A DNA stretch of 64,000 nt from HGM04593 sp045631905 (GTDB lineage Bacteria > Bacteroidota > Bacteroidia > Bacteroidales > Bacteroidaceae): the NCBI GenBank assembly GCA_045631905.1, contig JAZQVO010000028.1, positions 62,001-126,000 on the forward strand. Direction: 5' to 3'. Numbering within the stretch: the stretch's first letter is position 1; every line of letters begins with the position of its first letter. The notes under the pieces are model-generated. The model was not told the origin of the DNA and did not search any database. It saw nothing but the letters and a program-made list of their open reading frames with translations. Positions 35,938-44,163 of the stretch are shown piece by piece. The translations under genes and the position numbers were made by a program.

Positions 35938-36651
35938 TTATTCTGTAAATAGTGATGTTTGTGTACCTGTCTCACGCATGCTTTTTACAAGGCGCATTTT
36001 TCCTTCGTTGCAACAATACTCTGTGCCGGGATATATTTTCAGCCACTGTTCATTGTGGGTAATCATGAGCACTGCACTCTTTTCCTCTCGACATATGCGG
36101 TGCAACAGACGCATGATGTTGTTACCGGTGTCGGCATCGAGGTTGCCTGTGGGCTCGTCGGCAAGAATAAGAGCCGGCCTGTTGAGTATGGCGCGGGCTA
36201 TAACAACTCGTTGCTGTTCACCACCCGATAGCTCATGTGGCATTTTATACCCTTTTTGCGGAAGCCCCACAAGGTTCAGCACCTCGGTTATGCGTTTGCG
36301 ACGCTCTTGTTCGCTCTTCCAGCCTGTACAACGCAAAACAAAGTCGAGATTATCTTGTATGTTGCGGTCGGTCAATAGCTGAAAATCCTGAAAAACAATA
36401 CCTATGCGTTTGCGCAAGGCTTGCAACTTGTTGTTACGCAAATTGCGCATGTCGAACTCGTCGAACACAACAGCTTCGCCATCGGTGATGTCCACCTCTC
36501 CGTAGATGGTTTTCAGCAATGTCGATTTACCCGATCCTACTGCTCCGATAATATATGCAAACTCACCCTCCTCCAACGTAAAATTTACATCTTCCAATAT
36601 TATTTTAGAGTCGATGTGTATATCTACTTTCTTATATTTTATTATTGCCAT
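35938..36651 (-). CDS. ftsE: FtsE-like ABC ATP-binding protein
   Basis: This is a 237-residue ATPase with Walker A GAVGSGKST at 36-44, a Q-loop in IGIVFQDFQLL, signature LSGGEQQRVVIARA and Walker B LILADEPTGNLD. The Gly-Ala-Val-Gly variant and DFQLL are characteristic of FtsE, which works with FtsX to activate peptidoglycan hydrolases at the septum. No ftsX is next to it, and instead lysC and lysA follow. Assignment as an FtsE rather than a LolD is likely but not certain. A TATTTTTG box (36709-36716, minus) may be its -7 element. Confidence 0.85.
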   Translation of the reverse strand: MAIIKYKKVDIHIDSKIILEDVNFTLEEGEFAYIIGAVGSGKSTLLKTIYGEVDITDGEAVVFDEFDMRNLRNNKLQALRKRIGIVFQDFQLLTDRNIQDNLDFVLRCTGWKSEQERRKRITEVLNLVGLPQKGYKMPHELSGGEQQRVVIARAILNRPALILADEPTGNLDADTGNNIMRLLHRICREEKSAVLMITHNEQWLKIYPGTEYCCNEGKMRLVKSMRETGTQTSLFTE

Positions 36652-36883
36652 TTTAATACTAATATTTCAAAGACATTTATATTTGCACATAAAGTCTTTA
36701 TAAGAACGCAAAAATAAAGAGATTTTTTCTAATATCTATTGTTTGAGTGCGAAAAAAGGTGTACTCTTTTCAAATTTCACACCATGTTATAAACATTTTT
36801 ACAAAAAGTGCAAAAGAATTATAAATGAGAACAAAGAGAATGAAGTTTGAGCTTTTTAGGTTACTTATATAAATTTTTTCATC

Positions 36884-36891
36884 TATCTTTG
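36884..36891 (+). promoter_or_regulatory. Candidate -7 box for the LytTR regulator
   Basis: TATCTTTG followed by C lies 26 bases before the ATG at 36917. The -33 element is weak. Confidence 0.45.
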
Positions 36892-36916
36892 CAATGTAAA
36901 AAACAGAACTATTTAA

Positions 36917-37792
36917 ATGGCAACCGAATATACATCTATCCTTTTCAGAAAGGTACCTCAATATATGTTGGAGAAAAGAAACCAGATAATAATGGTTCTT
37001 TTTGTTTCTGTTTTTGCTATCGGGTTCATTAACGTCTTCAAGCCCTTTGGTTCTATAAACTGGGTTCATAAGGGTATGTCGAGCTCGCTCTATCTTGCCT
37101 GGTCCACCATCTTGGTTACGATAGGTATGGTAGTGGTTGCTATCAGCCGAGTTATCATGTATCGTTTCTCGTGCAAACCACAAAACAAAATCAGTACTCT
37201 CACATATATAATTTGGATTTTTGTCGAACTACTTTTGCTTTCGGGCGCATTTACCCTGCTTGCGATACTCACAGGAACAGGCCCTGTACAGGACCCTTTG
37301 GAGATATATAAAAATGCTTTGGAGAACACCATCTTCATTCTTTTTATCCCCTACCTGCTGTGTATACTGTTTTTCTCGTATCAGGAGCGCAGTGCAAAGT
37401 TAAAAGAGCTCATGAACGAGAATATAGGCTTCAAGTCGAGCTCTTTGATTTCTATACGCGACTCACGCGGGGTTCTTCAACTATCAGTAGCAAAAGAGAA
37501 CCTCATATACATAGAGTCGGCCGACAACTACATATGTATATGGTACTTAAAGAATGATATGCTGAAAAAACAGCTCATGCGTATAACCATGAAAGACATA
37601 AGCGAGCAACTTGCCGAAACCAATATAGTTCGTTGCCACCGCTCGTACATGGTGAATTTAGACCTTGTAAAAGTTATGCGTCGCGAAAAAGAGAATCTCT
37701 TTTTGGAGCTTGGTGTTCCCAACGTCAAAGAGATACCAATCTCGCGCACATATGGCGAACAGGTTCTACGTCGCCTGGTACCTTTCTCATAA
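36917..37792 (+). CDS. LytTR-family regulator with N-terminal membrane domain
   Basis: This 291-residue protein has four predicted membrane helices (about 24-42, 60-82, 98-118, 135-150). A short linker leads to a C-terminal LytTR DNA-binding domain (about 185-290) with NLIYIESADNYICIWY and IVRCHRSYMVNL, the standard motifs. There is no receiver domain. It is therefore probably a membrane-embedded one-component regulator rather than a two-component output. Target genes are unknown. purN follows after 24 bases and may be cotranscribed. Confidence 0.88.
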   Translation: MATEYTSILFRKVPQYMLEKRNQIIMVLFVSVFAIGFINVFKPFGSINWVHKGMSSSLYLAWSTILVTIGMVVVAISRVIMYRFSCKPQNKISTLTYIIWIFVELLLLSGAFTLLAILTGTGPVQDPLEIYKNALENTIFILFIPYLLCILFFSYQERSAKLKELMNENIGFKSSSLISIRDSRGVLQLSVAKENLIYIESADNYICIWYLKNDMLKKQLMRITMKDISEQLAETNIVRCHRSYMVNLDLVKVMRREKENLFLELGVPNVKEIPISRTYGEQVLRRLVPFS

Positions 37793-37816
37793 AAAGAAAA
37801 TAAAAACAAAATACTA

Positions 37817-38386
37817 ATGAAGAAGATTGCTATTTTTGCTTCGGGGAGTGGCTCAAATGCCGAAAACATTGCCAATTATTTTAAAGACAATAAAGATGTA
37901 GAGATATCTCTCATTCTTGCCAACAACCCCCAAGCATATGTTATTGAACGTGCAAAGAAGTTGAATATTCCTTGCGAAGTTGTTACAAAAGCCGAATTTA
38001 TGGAGGCCGACGGCATTATTGAGATAATGCATCGCTATGAGATAGATTTTATCGTTCTTGCAGGCTTCCTTTTGCTCGTTCCACAGAAACTCATAGAGGC
38101 CTACCCCTCTCGCATCGTGAATATTCACCCGGCTCTTCTCCCCAAACATGGTGGCAAAGGCATGTATGGAGATAGAGTGCACAAAGCGGTTGTTGAGAGT
38201 GGCGACACAGAGAGTGGAATAACCATTCATCTCATAGATGCCGACTACGACAAAGGCACAACCTTTTTCCAGGCAAAGTGCCCGGTTCTACCTACCGACA
38301 CCCCCGATGATGTTGCGACAAAGGTTCATGCACTCGAATATGAGCACTTCCCTCATGTTATAGAGGAAATTTTGGAGCAGATTTAA
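37817..38386 (+). CDS. purN: Phosphoribosylglycinamide formyltransferase
   Basis: It formylates GAR using 10-formyltetrahydrofolate in purine synthesis. The 189-residue length fits the family. It opens with FASGSGSNAENI (substrate phosphate loop, about 7-18). The catalytic Asn102 and His104 are in VNIHPALLPKHGGKGMYG, and the catalytic aspartate region is near 141-145 (DADYDKG). Confidence 0.95.
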   Translation: MKKIAIFASGSGSNAENIANYFKDNKDVEISLILANNPQAYVIERAKKLNIPCEVVTKAEFMEADGIIEIMHRYEIDFIVLAGFLLLVPQKLIEAYPSRIVNIHPALLPKHGGKGMYGDRVHKAVVESGDTESGITIHLIDADYDKGTTFFQAKCPVLPTDTPDDVATKVHALEYEHFPHVIEEILEQI

Positions 38387-38430
38387 ACCGATATTCATTG
38401 CAAAGTGTGCAACGAGGAGTAATCATCAGA

Positions 38431-38486
38431 ACCTAATATCAACAAAAAATGCCACCCATGGGTGGCATTTTTTGTTGATATTAGGT
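38431..38486. terminator. Bidirectional terminator
   Basis: A perfect 27-bp inverted repeat (38431-38457 and 38460-38486) with a two-base loop separates convergent purN and the TPR gene. Both arms carry six-base A or T tracts. Confidence 0.92.
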
Positions 38487-38495
38487 GTAACATTA

Positions 38496-39755
38496 TTAGT
38501 TGGCCAAAGCCTCAATCTCCTTGAGCTTTGCACTCATGTTTAGATTGTAGTAGCAGTTTGTGAGGCCGTTCAACCACAAATCTTTGCGGTCGGGAGCAAG
38601 CTCACGCAACTTCTCATAGTAGGGAAGAGCCTCTTTAAAGAAACCACTTACAATAGCCTTGTCTTTCTTTACACGTGCAGGGTCGAACTTCAAAGAAGCC
38701 TGTTTCTCGTTATAATCGCGAGCTTTACCTACACTTATATTACCGAGGTTGGCAAGTGCCTCAAGATGGTTGGGGTCTATCTCCAAGGTCTTTTTGTACC
38801 ATGTGGTAGCGGTCTCCATATCCTTCTGCTGTTGTGCTATATAACCCTTCAAATATACAAAAAGTGAATTTGTGGGGTTTGTTGCAATAAGCTCGTCGGC
38901 AAGAGTATTTAACGCATTGCGGTCGCCGGCCTTGTCATAATGCTGGATAAGTGTCTGGTAGAAGAAGGGGTCGGAAGGGAACTTTGCTACACCCTCTTTC
39001 AAAAGAGCAATCCACTTAACAGTATCGCCGAGCTCCTGATATGCAGTTGCTTTATAGCGATAGATGTTGTTTGCCTTTGTTTCGTCGGCAAGAGCATAAT
39101 CGGCATATTTGAGAACTTTCTCATAATCCTTCATCTGCATACCGCAAAGGATTGCGTTGAACGATGCACCGATGTTATATTTTTTCTCGACAGGTTGCAT
39201 TAACTCTTTCAAATATTTATGCTCCGAAAGGTCGATGAACTTTGCAAACATATTGTATGCGTTATCAAAGTTCTGAGCGTTGTAGTAGAACGAACCACCG
39301 TTGTAAAGCTGGTTGCGGTTCTCATACAAAGCTGTTTTAATAAACTCGGTATATTGGGGAGCAACCTTTCCTTTTGCGTTGGGAAGGTTATCGAGCTCAT
39401 CGCATTTTTCCAACTCCGCAATAAGAGTTATGCAATTTTGATACAGTTTGTCCATGTTGATGGCAGCACCCGATGCACGAGAAGCGTTCTCGCTGTCGAT
39501 AATGGCTTTGCGAGCTTTTGCCGAAATATACCACACATAGGCATCGTTATTTACCAACGGGCTCTCCAAACAAGTTTTTATATTGTTGAGAGCGGTCGAA
39601 GGGTTGTCGAGAATAAGTTTCTCGGCATCTTTTGCTACAAGCATCAAAGCTTTTTTCTCTCTCTTTTGAGCTTTAAGTTCTTCTTTCGACAATGTCTGTC
39701 CGAATGATACTGCAACAGACAGTGCCAGGGCTAATGTCAATAGTACTTTTTTCAT
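38496..39755 (-). CDS. Periplasmic tetratricopeptide-repeat protein
   Basis: This protein of about 419 residues has a signal peptide (MKKVLLTLALALSVAVSFGQ) and helical repeats. Clear TPR units are FVYLKGYIAQQQKDMETATTWYKKTLEIDPNHLEALANLGNI and the preceding YRYKATAYQELGDTVKWIALLKEG. The ATG at 39755 is preferred over a TTG nine bases upstream. It follows gyrA by 19 bases. A scaffold or interaction role in the periplasm is inferred only from the repeats. Confidence 0.85.
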   Translation of the reverse strand: MKKVLLTLALALSVAVSFGQTLSKEELKAQKREKKALMLVAKDAEKLILDNPSTALNNIKTCLESPLVNNDAYVWYISAKARKAIIDSENASRASGAAINMDKLYQNCITLIAELEKCDELDNLPNAKGKVAPQYTEFIKTALYENRNQLYNGGSFYYNAQNFDNAYNMFAKFIDLSEHKYLKELMQPVEKKYNIGASFNAILCGMQMKDYEKVLKYADYALADETKANNIYRYKATAYQELGDTVKWIALLKEGVAKFPSDPFFYQTLIQHYDKAGDRNALNTLADELIATNPTNSLFVYLKGYIAQQQKDMETATTWYKKTLEIDPNHLEALANLGNISVGKARDYNEKQASLKFDPARVKKDKAIVSGFFKEALPYYEKLRELAPDRKDLWLNGLTNCYYNLNMSAKLKEIEALAN

Positions 39756-39774
39756 ATCAATCAACTTTTTTCGA

Positions 39775-42297
39775 TTAGTTATTATTGTTTTCTACATTCT
39801 CTGTTGTTTCTGTGTTCTCGGGTTCCTGACCTTCGGTTATCTCCTCAACCTCCTCACGGTTTACCTTACATACCGAGCCTATGCAGTCGTTCTTCTTGCC
39901 GAGGTTGATAATTTTCACACCTTGGGTTGCACGACCTATAACAGGTATCTGGTCTACGGCTGTACGGATAGTTATACCCGATTTGTTGATAATCATAAGG
40001 TCGTTCTCGTTGTTCACGTCCATGATGGCAACAAGCTCGCCGGTCTTTTCGGTTACTTTAAGTGTCTTGACACCCTTGCAGCCACGACCTACCGTGGGAT
40101 AGTCGTCGCTCTTTGAGCGTTTACCATAACCTTGTTCCGAAAGTACAAGCAGGCTGTGTTCGTCACCGGCCTCTTTGGACAACACCACCATGCCTACAAC
40201 CTCGTCGTTCTCGTCGAGAGCCATACCCTTAACACCCGTAGCTGTACGACCCATCGCGCGTACCGTGCTTTCGTTGAAGCGCACCGCACGACCTGTTCTG
40301 TTGGCAAGGATAATGTCGCTGTCGCCATCGGTGAGTGCAACCGAAATTACACGGTCGTCCTCGCGTATGCTTATAGCTATAATACCGTTGGCGCGGGGGC
40401 GTGAGTATTGCTCGAGCGATGTCTTTTTGATAATACCCTGCTTGGTGCAGAACACAAGGTTGTGGCTCTCAATGAAGTTCTTGTCGGCAAGTGTCTTGAC
40501 ACGTACAAATGCGTTTACAGCATCGTCGCTCTCTATGTTGAGCAGGTTCTGTATAGCACGGCCCTTTGAGTTTTTGTTACCCTCGGGTATCTCATACACT
40601 TTGAGCCAGTAGCACTTACCGCGCTGTGTAAAGAAGAGCATGGTATTGTGCATGGTTGCTGTGTATATATACTCGATAAAGTCGGAGTCGCGTGTGTCGC
40701 TTCCCTTTGAGCCCACTCCGCCACGATGCTGGCTGCGGTACTCGGTGAGCGGTGTACGCTTAATGTAACCCATGTGCGATATTGTGATTACCATCTCATC
40801 ATCGGCATAGAAGTCCTCGGGGTTAAAATCGTTTGAAGCCGAGTAGTCTATGCGACAGCGACGTTTGTCGCCATACTTCTCTTTTATCTCTATGAGTTCG
40901 TCTTTTATCACAGTCTTGCAGAGCTCATCGTCGGTAAGTATCGCGTTGTAATACTCTATTTTGCGCTGTAACTCCTCAAACTCGGCATGTAGCTTGTCCT
41001 GGTTGATACCTGTTAGCTGTCCCAGACGCATCTCGACAATGGCATTTGCCTGCATCTCGCTAAGGCTGAAACGCTCCATAAGAGCTGTTCGTGCCTCGGA
41101 GGGTGATTTCGAAGCTTTTATTATGCGCACCACCTCGTCGATGTTGTCCGATGCAATGATAAGACCTTCGATAATGTGTGCACGCTCCTGGGCTTTGCGT
41201 AGCTCGTATTTTGTGCGGCGGATAACCACCTCGTGACGGTGCTCCACGAAGTTGCGTATGCAGTCTTTTAACGAAAGCAACTGTGGACGACCATGCACAA
41301 GCGCAATGCAGTTTACGCTGAACGATGTCTGCAATGCCGACATCTTGTAAAGCTTGTTCAGTACCACGTTGGCATTAGCATCGCGCTTAATATCTATTAC
41401 AATGCGCATACCCGACTGGTCGGACTCGTCGTTAATATTTGAGATGCCTTCAATTTTCTTCTCATTAACCATCGACGCAATATCCTTGATAAGTTCCTCT
41501 TTGAGCACGTTGTAAGGAATTGCTGTAACGATGATTTTCTCGTGTGTACCCTGCTCAATCTCGGCAACGGCACGCATTATCACACGACCGCGACCTGTTT
41601 CGTAAGCCTCGCGCACACCGCTCACACCCAAGATGTCGCAACCCGTGGGGAAGTCGGGAGCCTTGATGTGTTGCATAAGACCATCGGTGTCGATGTCGGG
41701 GTTGTCGATAAATGCAACGCAGGCGTCAATAACCTCGTTGAGGTTGTGGGTGGGAATATTTGTTGCCATACCTACGGCAATACCTGTCGCACCATTTACC
41801 AAGAGGTTGGGGATACGTGTAGGCAAAACAGTGGGCTCTTCTGTTTCGTTGTCGTAGTTGGGCTGAAAATCCACAGTCTCCTTGTAGAGGTCCTCGGCCA
41901 TGTCCTCGCCAATCTTTTGCAAACGAGCCTCGGTGTAACGCATGGCGGCTGGTGAGTCACCATCAATAGAACCGAAGTTTCCGTGACCATCGATAAGAGG
42001 ATAACGCATCACCCAGGGTTGTGCCATACGCACAAGCGCACCATAAACCGAAGAGTCACCGTGAGGGTGATACTTACCGAGCACATCACCGACTGTACGT
42101 GCCGATTTCTTGAACGGCTTGTCCGATGTGTTGCCAAGTTCCATCATACCATACAATATACGGCGATGCACAGGCTTCAAACCATCACGCACATCGGGGA
42201 GAGCACGTGCCACAATTACCGACATCGAGTAGTTAATGTACGAGGTGTGCATTTCGTCCTCGACATTTACTTTTATTATTCTGTCGTTTTCAATCAT
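39775..42297 (-). CDS. gyrA: DNA gyrase subunit A
   Basis: This 840-residue subunit performs DNA breakage and rejoining during negative supercoiling. The catalytic tyrosine is Tyr121 in AAMRYTEARL. The quinolone-determining region KYHPHGDSSVYGALVRMAQ spans about 75-93. A GyrA-box-like QHRGGVGSKG near 537 and a six-bladed C-terminal domain (repeats such as GRGCKGVKTLKVTEKTGELVAI) distinguish it from ParC. The tail is acidic with Asn repeats. Ser82 matches the wild-type quinolone-sensitive residue. The position of E. coli Asp87 is Gly86, which may be the lineage norm. Confidence 0.96.
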   Translation of the reverse strand: MIENDRIIKVNVEDEMHTSYINYSMSVIVARALPDVRDGLKPVHRRILYGMMELGNTSDKPFKKSARTVGDVLGKYHPHGDSSVYGALVRMAQPWVMRYPLIDGHGNFGSIDGDSPAAMRYTEARLQKIGEDMAEDLYKETVDFQPNYDNETEEPTVLPTRIPNLLVNGATGIAVGMATNIPTHNLNEVIDACVAFIDNPDIDTDGLMQHIKAPDFPTGCDILGVSGVREAYETGRGRVIMRAVAEIEQGTHEKIIVTAIPYNVLKEELIKDIASMVNEKKIEGISNINDESDQSGMRIVIDIKRDANANVVLNKLYKMSALQTSFSVNCIALVHGRPQLLSLKDCIRNFVEHRHEVVIRRTKYELRKAQERAHIIEGLIIASDNIDEVVRIIKASKSPSEARTALMERFSLSEMQANAIVEMRLGQLTGINQDKLHAEFEELQRKIEYYNAILTDDELCKTVIKDELIEIKEKYGDKRRCRIDYSASNDFNPEDFYADDEMVITISHMGYIKRTPLTEYRSQHRGGVGSKGSDTRDSDFIEYIYTATMHNTMLFFTQRGKCYWLKVYEIPEGNKNSKGRAIQNLLNIESDDAVNAFVRVKTLADKNFIESHNLVFCTKQGIIKKTSLEQYSRPRANGIIAISIREDDRVISVALTDGDSDIILANRTGRAVRFNESTVRAMGRTATGVKGMALDENDEVVGMVVLSKEAGDEHSLLVLSEQGYGKRSKSDDYPTVGRGCKGVKTLKVTEKTGELVAIMDVNNENDLMIINKSGITIRTAVDQIPVIGRATQGVKIINLGKKNDCIGSVCKVNREEVEEITEGQEPENTETTENVENNNN

Positions 42298-42596
42298 TAT
42301 GAATATATTTATAAGTTATTATTATTTATCACAGTTTGTGTCTTCCACCTTATTTATATATAAGAGCATGTAAAATTACTCAAAATTGCCTAAACTGGCA
42401 AAAAAATTAATCTTTATTAAGCCATAATAACGCATTAAACCATGTTTTAAGGCAAAAACCTCTTAAACGCGCTTTAAAGTGGCAATAAGAGCATGCTTGT
42501 TTCTCGGGGTTCTTTCCTGCCGGCAGAGAAGAATCTTTCTTTTTTCTGTTCAAACATTACTATTTTTGTCCTAACTTTACGCAAAATGTCAAAAAG
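42298..42596. other. Divergent spacer between gyrA and dus
   Basis: This is about 300 AT-rich bases without a gene. TATTTTTG at 42561-42568 is a candidate -7 box for the dus gene. No clear gyrA promoter was recognised. Confidence 0.45.
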
Positions 42597-43535
42597 ATGA
42601 AGATATATTCGGCACCCTTGCAAGGTTTCACCGAAGCTGTGTGGAGAAACATTCACAGCGAAATATTCGGTGGCATAGATACATATTTCACCCCTTTCAT
42701 ACGTTACGAGCGTGGAGAGATACGCAACAAGGATATTCGTGATGTAGAGAAGAAAAACAACCATGTCCCACACCTTGTACCACAGCTCGTAGCCGCCACC
42801 CCGGGAGAGATGCGCCCTCTTGTGCAGTTTATAAAAAGCGAGGGTTACACAGCAATTGATATTAATATGGGCTGTTCTTTCCCCCTGCAAGCCCGCCAGA
42901 AGCATGGTGCCGGCATACTGCCATACCCCGACATGGTTGCAGAGCTCATGAAGGAGGTAAAAGAGCACCCCGAGATAAGTTTTTCGGTGAAGATGCGTTT
43001 AGGCTGGGAGAGCAAAGATGAGTGGAAGGCGATTATCCCCATACTTAACGACACCCCCTTGTCGCACATTTGCATGCACCCGCGTTTAGGCAGAGAGCAG
43101 TATAAGAGACCGGCCGATGCAGATGCTTTTGCAAGCTTCTACGAAAGTTCGGCCCACCCGGTTGTCTACAACGGCGATGTATGCACGCTCGCCGACATAA
43201 GGCGAATAGAAGAGATGTTCCCCACCCTGCATGCAATAATGATTGGTCGCGGCCTGCTTGCCAACCCTGCTCTCGGTGTGGAATATTCCTCGGGGCACGA
43301 ACTATCCTGTAAAGAGGTTGCAACCCTCGTAGGCGACCTGCACGACCGCCTCTATGCAACCCTTTCGGCACGTCTGCAAGGCAACACACAACAACTGAGC
43401 AAGCTGAAACCCTATTGGGAATACCTGTTGCCCTGCATGGAAAAACGGCATAAAAAAGCTATCCTAAAATCGAGCACGACCGATAAATTCTTGCAAGCGG
43501 TTAATATTGCTCTCGCCGAGTATGGTAAAAAGTAA
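42597..43535 (+). CDS. dus: tRNA-dihydrouridine synthase
   Basis: This 312-residue FMN enzyme reduces specific uridines in tRNA. It starts MKIYSAPLQGFTEAVWR (FMN loop). The catalytic cysteine is in DINMGCSFPLQARQKHGAG (about 82-100), SVKMRLGW follows, and HPRLGREQYKRPAD carries the conserved histidine/RxxQ. Phosphate-binding VVYNGDV and IGRGLLANPAL complete the TIM barrel. The subfamily (DusA, B or C) is not clear. A lipoprotein thioredoxin gene follows after 22 bases. Confidence 0.92.
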   Translation: MKIYSAPLQGFTEAVWRNIHSEIFGGIDTYFTPFIRYERGEIRNKDIRDVEKKNNHVPHLVPQLVAATPGEMRPLVQFIKSEGYTAIDINMGCSFPLQARQKHGAGILPYPDMVAELMKEVKEHPEISFSVKMRLGWESKDEWKAIIPILNDTPLSHICMHPRLGREQYKRPADADAFASFYESSAHPVVYNGDVCTLADIRRIEEMFPTLHAIMIGRGLLANPALGVEYSSGHELSCKEVATLVGDLHDRLYATLSARLQGNTQQLSKLKPYWEYLLPCMEKRHKKAILKSSTTDKFLQAVNIALAEYGKK

Positions 43536-43557
43536 CTTATATTTTAAACATAAAAAA

Positions 43558-44127
43558 ATGATGAAACAGACCACCCTATTTATTCTCTCGTCTATGCTCC
43601 TTGTAGCATGCGGTTATTCAAATCCCCAACAAAATGTAACGCAGGAACAAAAAGCGACACCTGTTGTTTACGAAAACGAATATCTTGTGAAGGTTGGCGA
43701 TAAAGCCCCCGAATTTTCGTTACCCCTCACCGACGGTAGCACATTCACCCTCTCTTCCCAACGCGGAAAGATTGTGATGTTGCAGTTTACCGCAAGCTGG
43801 TGCGGAGTATGTCGTCGCGAGATGCCACATATTGAAAAAGAGATATGGCAACGCCACAAAAACAACCCATCGTTTGTGCTTGTGGGTGTAGACCGCATGG
43901 AGACAAAAGATGTTATAGATGAATACACCGCAAAGGTGGGTACCACCTACCCCATGGCCATGGACACAGCCGGCGATGTTTTCGCATCTTATGCTTTGCG
44001 CAACTCGGGCATCACACGCAATGTTCTTGTAGGTAAAGATGGTCGCATAGTAATGCTCACGCGCTCATTCAAAGAAGAGGAGTTTAACAAACTCGTTGCA
44101 ACCATCGACAGCCTGCTCGCTGAATAA
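43558..44127 (+). CDS. TlpA-like thioredoxin-fold lipoprotein
   Basis: This protein of about 189 residues has a lipobox (MLLVAC, cysteine about 17-18) and an AhpC/TSA-like thioredoxin domain beginning KVGDKAPEFSLPLTDGSTFTLSSQRGK. The redox motif is FTASWCGVCRREMPHIE. It is predicted to act in periplasmic disulfide reduction or peroxide defence. I begin at the ATG pair 43558/43561, since the longer frame starts inside dus with a non-ATG codon and lacks a leading signal peptide. The dus gene ends 22 bases upstream. Confidence 0.88.
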   Translation: MMKQTTLFILSSMLLVACGYSNPQQNVTQEQKATPVVYENEYLVKVGDKAPEFSLPLTDGSTFTLSSQRGKIVMLQFTASWCGVCRREMPHIEKEIWQRHKNNPSFVLVGVDRMETKDVIDEYTAKVGTTYPMAMDTAGDVFASYALRNSGITRNVLVGKDGRIVMLTRSFKEEEFNKLVATIDSLLAE

Positions 44128-44138
44128 ATATATAAAAA

Positions 44139-44163
44139 GAATAAGAGGCTGTGCCTCTTATTC
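44139..44163. terminator. Terminator overlapping the end of the 591-residue gene
   Basis: An 11-bp perfect stem (44139-44149 and 44153-44163) with loop TGT lies between convergent genes. It overlaps the last codons of the minus-strand gene ending at 44158. Confidence 0.75.
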
